From Chitinophagaceae bacterium (GTDB lineage Bacteria > Bacteroidota > Bacteroidia > Chitinophagales > Chitinophagaceae), in assembly GCA_020847395.1 (NCBI GenBank), contig JADLCD010000138.1:62001-126000 (forward strand): a stretch of DNA of 64,000 bases, read 5' to 3'. Each line of letters begins with the position of its first letter. Within the stretch, counting starts at the first letter, position 1. Positions 15,977 to 25,310 of the stretch are shown here, one piece after another. A program made the position numbers and the translations under genes. Under the pieces are notes generated by a model. That model did no database searches. It was given only the letters and a program-made list of their open reading frames with translations, and was not told the origin of the DNA.

Positions 15977-17200
15977 TTATTTGTCGAAATCCGGTATAGC
16001 CATATACTCGCCGTTTTTAAGTGCAGACTGATGCGCTACAATACCTGGCGCGGTATAAGCAATAGCTTCATAAACATCAACCTCCGGTTTTCTATCATTG
16101 ATGATGGCATCAATAAACTCATGTGTGATAAAAGTATGTGAGCCTTCATGACCACTATCGTGCCTTAATGGTTCGGGCAGTATCGCTGTTTCCCACCATT
16201 TTGGTACTTCGTAAGGTTCCGCCACATTATGAGCGTGGGTAAACCCGGCATCATCCTTGTCTAATGCTGTTCCGGCGCTGATTATAGAAAATTGTTTGCT
16301 TCTTCCATCAGGATAAAAGAAGCTCATATGATCTCCGCGCCACTCCGCTCTTTCTGCTTCTACTAATGCACCTTTCCAGTTTACTTCAACGCGAAAAGGA
16401 ATATTTTGATTGGTATTAAAAAATGCCGTTTCGTTCCAGAAAGGATTGTTATAGGGATTATTTTTCAGCAGGTCACTATCATCACCCCACCCCGTTGCAC
16501 TTACATGTGTTAATCTTGCACCTGTTATGGAAACAAGAAAAGCGGTGCAATGTGTGGGATAATGCATTGGTGGAAAACCATGCCGCCAGGTTTGCTTTCC
16601 ATCTTCAAAATAATATTTCTCTAATCCCGGGTGATTATATTCTGCCGCAGCACTGAATATGCTGCCGAATTTTCCTTCTTTATAAAATTTTCTTGCACTA
16701 ATAGCGCCCTGCCTGTATACACTGGTTTCTGCCATCATATATTTTAAGCCGGTTTGCTCTACTGTTCTTTTTAATTCATTGCATTCATCAAGCGTCATTG
16801 CCGCAGGCACCGCGCATAAAACATGCTTTCCGGCTTTCAGGCATTCAACAGCATGTCTTACATGATCCGGTGCCGGTGTGGCAAGAAAAACCGCTTCTAC
16901 GTTTTTGTCTTTTAACAGCGCTGTTAATGATGCATAGCTTTTTTTGCAGCGGTAAGTATCCATCAAAAGCTTTCTGCGGTCTTCACGCAGGTCGCTCACT
17001 GCTTCAACAATACAGTTAGGATGCTCATGAAAATAAAAACTCAACCCGAATCTTCCGCCAACAATACCCATCCTTACTTTACGCTGCAATGAAAAATCAG
17101 CGGCAGATAAAAACCGGGGCATCGCAAATGCTGCAGTACCAAGGCCTGATGCTTTAATAAATGCCCGCCTGCTTTTGAAAGATTTTGATGTATCGTTCAT
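15977..17200 (-). CDS. Gfo/Idh/MocA oxidoreductase with Tat signal
   Basis: This 407-residue protein starts with a twin-arginine signal (SRRAFIK at residues 10-16, then a hydrophobic stretch to about 33). The Rossmann domain follows: 'VRMGIVGGRFGLSFYF' in place of the classical GxGxxG, 'FLATPAPDHVRHAVECLKAGKHVL' near 105-130. The C-terminal half is the alpha/beta GFO_IDH_MocA domain. Such exported members often act on sugars or are uncharacterised. The tatA gene is at 31606. The catalytic Lys-Pro of the family appears replaced by CAVP (about 131-134), so activity is uncertain. Confidence 0.82.
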   Translation of the reverse strand: MNDTSKSFKSRRAFIKASGLGTAAFAMPRFLSAADFSLQRKVRMGIVGGRFGLSFYFHEHPNCIVEAVSDLREDRRKLLMDTYRCKKSYASLTALLKDKNVEAVFLATPAPDHVRHAVECLKAGKHVLCAVPAAMTLDECNELKRTVEQTGLKYMMAETSVYRQGAISARKFYKEGKFGSIFSAAAEYNHPGLEKYYFEDGKQTWRHGFPPMHYPTHCTAFLVSITGARLTHVSATGWGDDSDLLKNNPYNNPFWNETAFFNTNQNIPFRVEVNWKGALVEAERAEWRGDHMSFFYPDGRSKQFSIISAGTALDKDDAGFTHAHNVAEPYEVPKWWETAILPEPLRHDSGHEGSHTFITHEFIDAIINDRKPEVDVYEAIAYTAPGIVAHQSALKNGEYMAIPDFDK

Positions 17201-17271
17201 TATTCCACAGCTTTAGTAGGTTTACAATGCTTGTATTAAGTTTAAAAGAGAGCCGCAAAACAAAAAGGTAC

Positions 17272-18006
17272 TCACCTGAAAAACTTCCGTTCAAACAGCC
17301 AGCCCAGAGGTTTGGGTTGCGCGTATTTCAATCCAAATTGTTCAATGCTTTTTACTTTTAAATATTCTATAGCATCTTCAGTAGAATCGGTTAAAAATAT
17401 AAGGTCGGTATCTGCGGGAGAGATGGTGCCTGCTATTTTCAGGTGTTCAATATACTCCGTCAGTTTTTTATGAAAGTCTTTGCAGAAAACAATAATAGGA
17501 AATGACTGAACCACTTTTGTTTGAACAAGTGTAAGCGCTTCAAAAAATTCATCCATCGTGCCAAACCCTCCGGGCATTACTATAAACGCATAGGAGTATT
17601 TCATTAGCAGGGTTTTGCGCACAAAAAAGTATTTAATATCAACCCATTTATCAAGATAGGGATTGGGCGTTTGCTCAAAAGGTAAAATAATATTGCAACC
17701 TACTGACTTGCCGCCTACTTCTTTTGCCCCGCGGTTTGCGGCTTCCATAATTCCTGGCCCGCCACCGGTCATTATAGTAAATCCTAATTTGGCAACTTCG
17801 CCGGCTAATTTTTCCGTGAGTTTGTAATATTGATGGTCTTCTTTAAACCTTGCCGACCCAAAAATGGTTACACATGGCCCGGCAAAATGCAAAGCCCTGA
17901 ATCCTTTAATAAATTCTCTCACTACTTTTAATGTAAACGTAAATTCTTCCCATCTTGACTGCGGACCGTCCAGGAACTTTATTTCCGATTTAGTGGCTTT
18001 AGACAT
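17272..18006 (-). CDS. LOG family protein (TIGR00730, cytokinin riboside phosphoribohydrolase-like)
   Basis: This 244-residue Rossmann-like protein has both LOG motifs: 'TGGGPGIMEAANRGAKEVGG' near residues 80-100 and PGGFGTMDEFFE near 145-156, which bind the nucleotide 5'-phosphate. Members hydrolyse N6-modified adenosine monophosphates or AMP to base and ribose phosphate. Which substrate is used here cannot be told. It sits alone, divergent from the DsbA-fold gene. Confidence 0.85.
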   Translation of the reverse strand: MSKATKSEIKFLDGPQSRWEEFTFTLKVVREFIKGFRALHFAGPCVTIFGSARFKEDHQYYKLTEKLAGEVAKLGFTIMTGGGPGIMEAANRGAKEVGGKSVGCNIILPFEQTPNPYLDKWVDIKYFFVRKTLLMKYSYAFIVMPGGFGTMDEFFEALTLVQTKVVQSFPIIVFCKDFHKKLTEYIEHLKIAGTISPADTDLIFLTDSTEDAIEYLKVKSIEQFGLKYAQPKPLGWLFERKFFR

Positions 18007-18229
18007 CGTATTATTACGCTTTTTATACCCAAACCTACCTGTTTTTTGTTAAATCATTGTTGCAGTATAAGGACAATATGTCATTTTACTGTATATTGTA
18101 ATAATCTACTGGAAATCAAACGTATGTTTGCCGGTAAATTACAAAGCAGGTTATTTGTAACGCGTTAAGCATATTATAACGTATATGGCACTTGTTTTGA
18201 CATTATGAACAGCAATAAAATGAAAGGAC

Positions 18230-18784
18230 ATGAAGTTTAAAGTTGAAGAAAGGATTATCGCTCCAAAAGAAGTAATTGTAGGCGATCCTGATGCAAAGGT
18301 TTTGATTGTGGAATATGGTGATTATGAGAGTTCTGAAACCGCGAAAACATATGAAGTGGTAAGGCAGATACTTGAAACATATAAGGGGAAAGTAAAATAC
18401 AATTTCCGCCATTTCCCATTAACCAAAATACACCAGCGCTCTTTTAAAGCTGCAGAAGCTGCCATTGGGGCAGCCCAGGAAGGCAAATTTTGGGAAATGC
18501 ACGAATTATTGCTTCAGCACCAGCGCAGTTTGGGAACCATTAGTCTTAAAGGCTATGCCCGCGATGCAGGTGTAAGCAGCAAACACTTTCTGGAAGATTT
18601 AATGAACTCTAAATACGGCTGGTATGTTAGAGAAGACCAGATGGAAGGCGCCGATGCAGGCGTTACCGGTCCTGCTATTTTTATAAATGGCGAACGCTTT
18701 GAAGGAAAACCAACGCTGCAAAATTTATCTGCTTCTATTACACAGGCTTTAAAAAGCCGGAAGAAGGTTTCGCAGAGAGCATAA
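18230..18784 (+). CDS. DsbA-fold thioredoxin-like protein lacking the CXXC pair
   Basis: This 184-residue protein matches the DsbA/oxidoreductase family: 'DAKVLIVEYGDYE' then a helical insert 'FWEMHELLLQHQRSLG', and the cis-Pro loop 'GVTGPAIFINGERFEG' near residues 145-160. The redox site that is normally C-x-x-C after the first strand reads S34-S-E-T37, so both Cys are gone. No signal peptide is present, so it is probably cytoplasmic. Similar domains occur at the end of some NhaA-type antiporters. It may bind rather than oxidise thiols. Confidence 0.8.
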   Translation: MKFKVEERIIAPKEVIVGDPDAKVLIVEYGDYESSETAKTYEVVRQILETYKGKVKYNFRHFPLTKIHQRSFKAAEAAIGAAQEGKFWEMHELLLQHQRSLGTISLKGYARDAGVSSKHFLEDLMNSKYGWYVREDQMEGADAGVTGPAIFINGERFEGKPTLQNLSASITQALKSRKKVSQRA

Positions 18785-18841
18785 AATTTTACCTGAAAAT
18801 ATTTTAATATAAAGCTGGCAGAGATGTCAGCTTTATTTATG

Positions 18842-19198
18842 CTAATTACCACAGTCTTTTATTATAGTAATGCCGGTTACATTACTATTAAAGTCATCTA
18901 TAGCAATCTTTTCAATATTATCATCTTTGCCACACACATAACCTTCCTGCGGCGGAACAGTATTGCAAAATGGGCACAAAGTAAACATGAAATAAATTGT
19001 GCTCCCTTTATAGCCGCCCTTAGCTAATACAAGGTCCGTCTGCTCCGGTCCTCTTTTCACAGAGCAGCTAACCTGAGCGCCAAGTTTTTCAATCATTTTA
19101 TCCTCACAGGTAACTGCTTTTTTTTCTTCTTTAGAACAGCTATATGCCAGCGCAGCAAATACCAGCACTGCAAATATTACGCGGATAAATTGTTGCAT
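18842..19198 (-). CDS. Small Cys-containing lipoprotein, unknown function
   Basis: Starting at the ATG at 19198 gives 118 residues with a lipoprotein signal (lipobox LAYSC, Cys21). The mature part has six further Cys, including 'CPFC' in 'FTLCPFCNTVPPQEG', which could bind metal or form disulphides. I do not recognise a family. An upstream TTG/ATG would add 26 hydrophobic residues ahead of the signal and is unlikely. It converges with the DsbA-fold gene and is divergent from the lipid kinase. Confidence 0.6.
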   Translation of the reverse strand: MQQFIRVIFAVLVFAALAYSCSKEEKKAVTCEDKMIEKLGAQVSCSVKRGPEQTDLVLAKGGYKGSTIYFMFTLCPFCNTVPPQEGYVCGKDDNIEKIAIDDFNSNVTGITIIKDCGN

Positions 19199-19317
19199 AT
19201 TGAAATAATATTTAAGTAAATAAAACAAACTGACATCAATAAATATAAAAGTGTTGCACATTACCTTATAATGCATTATTTAAAATAATTTTACCATTTG
19301 TAGCTTATAATATTTGC

Positions 19318-20232
19318 ATGAAACGAAAGATAATATTTCTCTTAAACCCTATAGCAGGCAGAGGTAACAGGTCTGGTATAAAAAGACTTATAGAAGCAAG
19401 AATGCCTGCCATGCAAACAGCATTTCTGTTGCTTTCAACCAATGCAGAAGGGAAGTATGATGATGTAAGAGAAAAAATTTTGCATGAAGGATTTACAGAT
19501 GTGATAGTTGCAGGCGGCGATGGCACTATAAGCAGTGTGGTAAACGACCTGAGAGATACCGGTGTAAATTTTGGATTGATTCCATGCGGTTCGGGTAATG
19601 GGCTTGCATTGAGTGCGGGCATCTCAAAAAAAGCAAATAAAGCGTTTGATAATATATTTTCAGGGGAACCTGTATTGACTGACGCGTTTATCATCAACCA
19701 GCATTTTTCCTGCATGCTTAGCGGGCTTGGTTTCGACGCCCAGGTAGCTCATGATTTTGCAAAGCAAAAAAAGCGGGGTTTTATTACATATGCAAAACAA
19801 ACGTATAGCAACTTTTTAAAAGCAAAGCCATATACGTTTACAATTAATGCAGATGGCAGGAAGGTAAATACGGAAGCTTTTTTTATAAGTATAGCCAACA
19901 GTAATCAATTCGGAAACCAGTTTACCATTGCCCCGCAGGCAAGTTTAACGGATGGATTACTTGATATAGTAGCTGTTCAAAAAATGAGTAAACTGCAGAT
20001 GTTGTTTTCCCTACTTCATCAAATTACCAATGGAAAAGTAAAAGAGCGGTTATATACAAAGAACAAAGTGATATACTATCAAACGGCAAAGCTGGTTATT
20101 GATAATCATGATGCGGCGCCTTTGCATGTAGATGGAGACCCAAAAGATACCGCATCTTCATTTAATATCAGTATTATTCCTAACGCATTTCGCCTGATAC
20201 GCCCTTCAAAAGCCGCTGCTCAAGCAAAGTAA
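19318..20232 (+). CDS. Diacylglycerol/sphingosine kinase-like lipid kinase
   Basis: This 304-residue protein has the DAGK catalytic domain: 'FLLNPIAGRG' (residues 7-16), 'VAGGDGTISSVVNDL' (about 62-76) and 'IPCGSGNGLALSAGI' (about 89-103), and the C-terminal YegS-type beta sandwich with 'HVDGDP'. It phosphorylates a lipid alcohol at the membrane surface. The exact lipid is unknown; in Bacteroidota sphingoid bases or diacylglycerol are candidates. Its last 53 bp overlap the patatin gene on the opposite strand. Confidence 0.87.
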   Translation: MKRKIIFLLNPIAGRGNRSGIKRLIEARMPAMQTAFLLLSTNAEGKYDDVREKILHEGFTDVIVAGGDGTISSVVNDLRDTGVNFGLIPCGSGNGLALSAGISKKANKAFDNIFSGEPVLTDAFIINQHFSCMLSGLGFDAQVAHDFAKQKKRGFITYAKQTYSNFLKAKPYTFTINADGRKVNTEAFFISIANSNQFGNQFTIAPQASLTDGLLDIVAVQKMSKLQMLFSLLHQITNGKVKERLYTKNKVIYYQTAKLVIDNHDAAPLHVDGDPKDTASSFNISIIPNAFRLIRPSKAAAQAK

Positions 20233-22462
20233 TTTTTTTAAATGAAGCGGCATTTTCCGCAGATTGCAATGAACGCCTGATGTCCTGTTTTTCTGTTTGC
20301 GTTAAGTGAAAATTTAATGCCGCACCTTTTTGTTTTGGAAGAGGCGTATATGCAAAGGTTACTTTGTTGAAAGGAAAAGGAAAACTGTTTTTTCCGTATT
20401 CCGCCATTTCATCCTGGTAATAATCCTGCATTTTCATCCAGTTGTTTTGAAGTGTCATAATTGGTTTGGTAAACATACCTCCTATGCTTGCATCTTCGTA
20501 GCCATCTTCCCATTCGCCGCTTTTGCGGTCGCGTATTTGTATAAATACAACGCCGCCTGTATTATTTTTAATCCATTCTTTAAGCACATTTAATAACCGC
20601 AGTGAAGATTCCTGTCCAAAATTATCACGCATACCCGCATCCATCACATCAATAATAGGGGTAGATGGCAACCATACATTAGGCAGCACATAAGGAAATG
20701 TTGCGTTGATGCGCAGTATAGAAAGTAAACGCAGGTCATAGGGGTCCTGTTGTTTAAACATGGCGGCAAAATCAATTGCATCTGCCTCTGTGCTGATACC
20801 TGATGCGGAGTCAGGCCAATTGCGCATCATAAAACTAATAGGCTGTGTACTCACCATCATTTTTCTGCCATCGCGTGTAATGGTAGAATTAAAAAACATT
20901 AAAGGAACTTTCGCTTCAGTTTCATCACTGATAATATTTTTCAAAGGGTAATCCAGAATCCTGTCTGTATTGCGACTGAACTGTTCTTCAAAAGCATAGC
21001 CCCTGTCTTTTGCGTATTTGAATTTTTCTGTTTCAAATTGCTGTGCCGGCGCAAAAAGGTCGCGGGTTACAAAAGAAGAAAATAAAGCATTCAGCAAATC
21101 TTTTGAAATATTTTCGGTGTATTGTTTATCCTGGAGGTTAATGGATTTGCCCTGTTGCTTTAAGCGAAAAAGTTCCCTGTAGTAAGCAGCGCCCAGCATG
21201 CCGCCCGATGCGCCATTGATGATAAATGTTTTGTTCATCAAATTCCCGTTCATCACAGCGTCAAGCTGCTGCATAATATTCAATGTAAATGTTGCAGACC
21301 TTGTGCCACCGCCACTCACATTAATGATATATAACAGGGGTTTTTCTTCTGTTTGCTTTTGTTTCCATTTTTCCAGTATACCAATCATCTGCTGCTTGTC
21401 TGCTTTCATTTGTTCTAAGCTGCAAAGCTGCATAATGCTGTCGCGGTTATACACAGGGCGTTCATTGCGATTGGTATAGTTTATACCATATGCTTTATTA
21501 CGGGGATCAATAATTTCTTTTTCAAACAAAATATTCAATACTAAAATAATAACCAGCACCACCGGGAACCACCAGCTTTTTAACCAATAAGCCAACGCCC
21601 CTGAAGCTGCAATAAGTATGGCAAAGAAAAGCAAAATGGCTGCTGCCGCAGGAATAATAAACAGTGGCTTATCCATCAGCATGCCTATTAATGCCAAAAA
21701 CAAAAAAGCAAATATGATGGATATTACCGCGGTAAAGTGGTGGCGTTTAAAAACCGTATCAATAAACTCCTGTGAATAATGAGAAACATTGCGGGGCATT
21801 TTCAACTTAAAGTTTGTATTGAAAAACCAGTCTACATGTAGTATGCCTTTTTCGTGAAAATGTTTTCCGCCGATACCGAATTGTTTGGCAAATGCTTTAG
21901 GGTCTCTGAACACCGGCTCCATAGTACGCATCATTGATTTTTCCGTACGAAAAAAATACAGAAATGCTATAATGACCGTGATGACTATACCCGTTAAAAA
22001 ACCTGAAATAAGTAATATAATCCTGCCTGCCGATAGTAATTCACTATGTATATCAAACAGGATATTTTTAACGATATAGAAAATGATAAATGTTAGCGGG
22101 ATGACAGCATTGTTGATACAATATTTTAAAAATGGTTTTGATGTAGTGGCCAGGAATTTGAACTGGTTGCTGTGCAGGATAAATGTGGTAATATTCCAGC
22201 TCATACAAAAAATACCTGTAGCAGCACCTACTATAGCCATGCCGAACCAACTTATTTCACCCAAATATTCAGGAGAAAGAAACAGCGCGTCGGCACCAAA
22301 TGTGCTCATAAAATCGCCATTGACCGTGCTGAAGAGAATAAACCAGAAAATAAGAAACACCTGGTAACGCCTTAGGTGCAGAATAAATAGCTGTACAGGA
22401 AATGAATAGTAAAATCCTTTAAGAAAAGCTTTTATTTCGTTAGAAGAAGGCATTACCTGCAA
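20180..22462 (-). CDS. Membrane-anchored patatin-like phospholipase
   Basis: This 760-residue protein has about seven hydrophobic segments in its first 310 residues and then a patatin domain. The oxyanion loop is SGGGTRSA (near 387), the nucleophile elbow is GASGG (near 420), and the catalytic Asp lies in 'DVMDAGMRDNFG' (near 627). It should hydrolyse acyl esters of phospholipids at the membrane. It converges with and overlaps the lipid kinase gene. Confidence 0.82.
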   Translation of the reverse strand: MQVMPSSNEIKAFLKGFYYSFPVQLFILHLRRYQVFLIFWFILFSTVNGDFMSTFGADALFLSPEYLGEISWFGMAIVGAATGIFCMSWNITTFILHSNQFKFLATTSKPFLKYCINNAVIPLTFIIFYIVKNILFDIHSELLSAGRIILLISGFLTGIVITVIIAFLYFFRTEKSMMRTMEPVFRDPKAFAKQFGIGGKHFHEKGILHVDWFFNTNFKLKMPRNVSHYSQEFIDTVFKRHHFTAVISIIFAFLFLALIGMLMDKPLFIIPAAAAILLFFAILIAASGALAYWLKSWWFPVVLVIILVLNILFEKEIIDPRNKAYGINYTNRNERPVYNRDSIMQLCSLEQMKADKQQMIGILEKWKQKQTEEKPLLYIINVSGGGTRSATFTLNIMQQLDAVMNGNLMNKTFIINGASGGMLGAAYYRELFRLKQQGKSINLQDKQYTENISKDLLNALFSSFVTRDLFAPAQQFETEKFKYAKDRGYAFEEQFSRNTDRILDYPLKNIISDETEAKVPLMFFNSTITRDGRKMMVSTQPISFMMRNWPDSASGISTEADAIDFAAMFKQQDPYDLRLLSILRINATFPYVLPNVWLPSTPIIDVMDAGMRDNFGQESSLRLLNVLKEWIKNNTGGVVFIQIRDRKSGEWEDGYEDASIGGMFTKPIMTLQNNWMKMQDYYQDEMAEYGKNSFPFPFNKVTFAYTPLPKQKGAALNFHLTQTEKQDIRRSLQSAENAASFKKITLLEQRLLKGVSGEMR

Positions 22463-22499
22463 TATAAGATTTTGATATCTAACGAAAAAGAGTGAGAGA

Positions 22500-22560
22500 T
22501 GGTATGAGTGGAGCTGTCGGCGGTGGGCTGTCAGCTATGAGAGCTGCTGATGGCTGATAG
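22500..22560. repeat. Short palindromic repeat of the AGCTGTCAGCT type
   Basis: The stretch contains overlapping palindromes built of CTGTCAGCTATGAG and GGCTGATAGC. The same type recurs at 44936-44975. It lies between two minus-strand genes. Confidence 0.55.
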
Positions 22561-22562
22561 CT

Positions 22563-23600
22563 TCATTTCACCAGGTACAACACCCAAACCAGCGACATTA
22601 ACAACAGCATGGCAACAAACTGGTGCAATACCCCAAACCACACAAAAGTGGTTGCATTGGGTGAATATATAACCGTAAGTATACCAAGCAAAACCTGCAA
22701 TAAAACGAGCAGCAACGGCAATATTTTTGTACGGTTAAATAGTGCAGAAACCGTATGACGGTTTGCCATAATGAACCATACTAATACTAAAATGGTTAAC
22801 AAATATGCAATACCCCTGTGTATAAACTGCACCATAAAAGGATTGTTGAAATAATTGGCTTTACCTTTTATCATATGCAAAGAACCTGGAAGCCACTCTC
22901 CATTCATAGCAGGCCAGGTAGGGGCAACGGTGGCTGCTTTCAGTCCGGCCATAAAACCGCCATATATCAATTGCACAAATAAAACAATAATAATACATGT
23001 CAACATTCTCTTTAAAATTATGTTACGGCTGATGTATTGTGCAGGAACCAATAATGTTAAGGCAAACCATAATGCATATACCAGCAATCCAAGCGCAGCT
23101 ACAAAATGTGTAGTCAGCTCAACATGACCAACAAAATACATTTCGGGCACCAGTCCGCTTTTTACCATTATCCAGCCGATGGCGCCTTGTATTGCACCAA
23201 GTAAGAAAAGAATTATTAAAGGAATGATCATTTCCTTTCTGAACTTTTTCTTCCATATAAAATATATAAAACCCACCGCAAATACAATACCCATTAATCT
23301 TGCCCAAAAGCGATGAAACCACTCCCAGAAAAAAATGAACTTAAAATCAGATAGGGTAAAATCAGCATGTATATATTTAAACTGGTCGGTGTGTTTATAT
23401 TTTTCAAATTCTGCCAGCCATGCGGCATTGCCAATGGGAGGCAACATACCTGTAATGGGTTTCCATTCTGTAATGGAAAGACCCGATTCTGTAAGGCGTG
23501 TAATACCGCCCAGCAAAACCTGTATCATAATCATGCCCACGCCTGTTAATAGCCAGATGCCAACCGCCTTATCCGATTTTTGTGTAAGAGAATTGTTCAT
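22563..23600 (-). CDS. ctaA: Heme A synthase, COX15/CtaA family
   Basis: The 345-residue membrane protein has eight hydrophobic segments and the family pattern: 'QVLLGGITRLTESGLSITEWKP' near residues 27-48, 'FEKYKHTDQFKYI' in the first periplasmic loop, 'EWFHRFWARLMG' near 93 with a heme-ligand His, and 'QFIHRGIAYL' near 258 with another. It oxidises heme O to heme A for cytochrome oxidase. It is divergent from rnhB and has a consensus -7 box just before the start. Confidence 0.92.
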   Translation of the reverse strand: MNNSLTQKSDKAVGIWLLTGVGMIMIQVLLGGITRLTESGLSITEWKPITGMLPPIGNAAWLAEFEKYKHTDQFKYIHADFTLSDFKFIFFWEWFHRFWARLMGIVFAVGFIYFIWKKKFRKEMIIPLIILFLLGAIQGAIGWIMVKSGLVPEMYFVGHVELTTHFVAALGLLVYALWFALTLLVPAQYISRNIILKRMLTCIIIVLFVQLIYGGFMAGLKAATVAPTWPAMNGEWLPGSLHMIKGKANYFNNPFMVQFIHRGIAYLLTILVLVWFIMANRHTVSALFNRTKILPLLLVLLQVLLGILTVIYSPNATTFVWFGVLHQFVAMLLLMSLVWVLYLVK

Positions 23601-23605
23601 AACTG

Positions 23606-23613
23606 CAAAAGTA
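23606..23613 (-). promoter_or_regulatory. -7 element TACTTTTG of ctaA
   Basis: It is a perfect TAnnTTTG on the minus strand, 5 bp before the ATG at 23600, so the transcript would be leaderless. Confidence 0.5.
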
Positions 23614-23648
23614 TTGTAGAAAGTTTATTCTTATCATTGTAACGATTT

Positions 23649-24248
23649 ATGTTGAAAGCTTTTTACCAGGATATTTTGATAGAAGCCGGTTGCGATGAGG
23701 CAGGGCGTGGTTGTTTTGCCGGCCCTGTATTTGCGGCGGCGGTGGTGTTGCCGAGAAGTTTTTGCAATGATGTGCTGAATGATTCAAAACAACTATCTGC
23801 CGAACAAAGAAATGAAATGCGGCAATGTATAGAAGCAGAAGCTATCGCCTACAGTGTAGCAAAAGTGGAAGTGGAAGAAATTGATACCATCAATATATTA
23901 AATGCATCCTTCAAAGCAATGCATATTGCCATAGCGCAATTACCTGTTATTCCTGAATTATTGCTGATAGACGGCAACAGGTTTAACAGGTATAATGCCA
24001 TGCCGCATCATTGTATAATAAAAGGTGATGGTATTTATGCATCAATAGCGGCGGCAAGTGTACTGGCAAAAACATACCGCGATGAATATATGACCCAATT
24101 GCATGAGCAGTTTCCCTATTATGGCTGGAGTAATAATAAAGGATATGGAACCGCGGCTCACCGCAAAGCGATAATCGAATATGGCTTATGCGAACATCAC
24201 CGCAAAAGTTTTCAGTGCATACCCGCTCAACTGGATTTGTTTGAATAA
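23649..24248 (+). CDS. rnhB: Ribonuclease HII
   Basis: This 199-residue enzyme cuts the RNA strand of RNA-DNA hybrids and excises misincorporated ribonucleotides. The motif 'EAGCDEAGRGCFAGPVFAAA' (about residues 12-31) holds the catalytic Asp-Glu, and the third acidic residue is in 'LLIDGN' near 110. 'GDGIYASIAAASVLAKTYRDEYM' near 125-147 is also typical. It is a single gene. Confidence 0.95.
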   Translation: MLKAFYQDILIEAGCDEAGRGCFAGPVFAAAVVLPRSFCNDVLNDSKQLSAEQRNEMRQCIEAEAIAYSVAKVEVEEIDTINILNASFKAMHIAIAQLPVIPELLLIDGNRFNRYNAMPHHCIIKGDGIYASIAAASVLAKTYRDEYMTQLHEQFPYYGWSNNKGYGTAAHRKAIIEYGLCEHHRKSFQCIPAQLDLFE

Positions 24249-24325
24249 TGCATCTACGTCAAATGTGAGAAGAGTTTCCCGTTTTATATTTGACAATAAG
24301 CGAATATAATTTGATTGATTTAATA

Positions 24326-24814
24326 CTACTTGTCCTTTGATTTTTTTTCTTTTCCTTCTATTGAAAAAGTCAGCGGTTGCTTTCTGTAAGCATTTACTTT
24401 TTTCCCATCCTGAACTGCGGGTACCCATAACGGTGATTTCTTTATTACCCGGATAGCTTCTTCTTCCATACCATATCCTACATTGGTGAGCGCTTCAACA
24501 TCACCTACGGTTCCATCTGCTCTTACTATAAACTGAATAAGTACAGTATATCGCCCTGCCGGGGCCTTCTTCTTTACGGGAACTTTTGAATTAATATTCT
24601 CGCTGAGAAATTGAATCCAGGCTTTGTCGCCACCTATAAAATAGGCTTCTTTTTCTACTCTTTTAAATCCAGTGCTGTCTTTGGGAGGAATTGTGTCGCA
24701 GGTGTATGCTTTATGTAAAGCAAAATTAAAACGGGTACCAGCATTTACCGACGTTACAAACAGTAATGATAGTACCGAAACTGAGCAGATAAGGTTTAAG
24801 GGCGAAAATTTCAT
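24326..24814 (-). CDS. TonB C-terminal domain protein
   Basis: The 162-residue product has an N-terminal signal or anchor (about residues 8-25) and a TonB C-terminal fold: 'GRYTVLIQFIVRADGTVGDVEAL', 'GMEEEAIRVIKKSPLWVPAVQDG' and 'KQPLTFSIEG'. It lacks the Pro-rich spanning region of a full TonB, so it may be an exported single-domain partner and not an energy transducer. It lies 500 bp from a divergent SusC gene. Confidence 0.78.
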   Translation of the reverse strand: MKFSPLNLICSVSVLSLLFVTSVNAGTRFNFALHKAYTCDTIPPKDSTGFKRVEKEAYFIGGDKAWIQFLSENINSKVPVKKKAPAGRYTVLIQFIVRADGTVGDVEALTNVGYGMEEEAIRVIKKSPLWVPAVQDGKKVNAYRKQPLTFSIEGKEKKSKDK

Positions 24815-25310
24815 ACAGGTTATTTTATAACAATATTATAAAAAATTAATGGAGATTAAAGAATATGGGGGTATCCAAATTTTCGCTCGTTTAGGATTAT
24901 GAGTGCCAGGATGCACATCAGAAATAACAACTATGTAAACCACTCTTTTTTTTCAGGTGATTATGTTTATCAAATATCCTTCTCTGTTATTATAATATTA
25001 AACCAATAGCAGGAAATCATGAAAAAAAAGCGACAAAAAAAGCGTCTGCATAGTTTATAAATATTAAACTATTTTATATTAACAATTCGTTAACATAAAG
25101 CTAATTGTTTTAACTGTCTATTCTACATAATATTGAGTAACAACAAGGGTTAAGCCGGCTTTCGGGTATTATCGTTTGAAAATGGTGAAGGGAAAAAATT
25201 TAGTATTAATATACACTTAACCTTTTGTTCATTTTAGATTAACCATTGCTTTACACAACACAGTAACCTTTGCTCCCTTCTAAATATTAATAACCGCTAA
25301 AACTACACTC
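24815..25310. other. Gene-free AT-rich region upstream of the first SusC
   Basis: I find no riboswitch-like structure or convincing gene. A segment AACCTTTG at about 25267-25274, one base off the TAnnTTTG consensus, lies 35 bp upstream of the susC-like start and may be its -7 box. A 13-codon Lys/Arg-rich frame starts at about 25020 but has no other support. Confidence 0.5.

Noticed and set aside
25020-25061. A 13-codon Lys/Arg-rich frame (MKKKRQKKRLHSL) upstream of SusC
   Set aside because: It looked like another leader peptide, but I found no terminator or antiterminator after it and the composition is expected by chance in an A-rich region.
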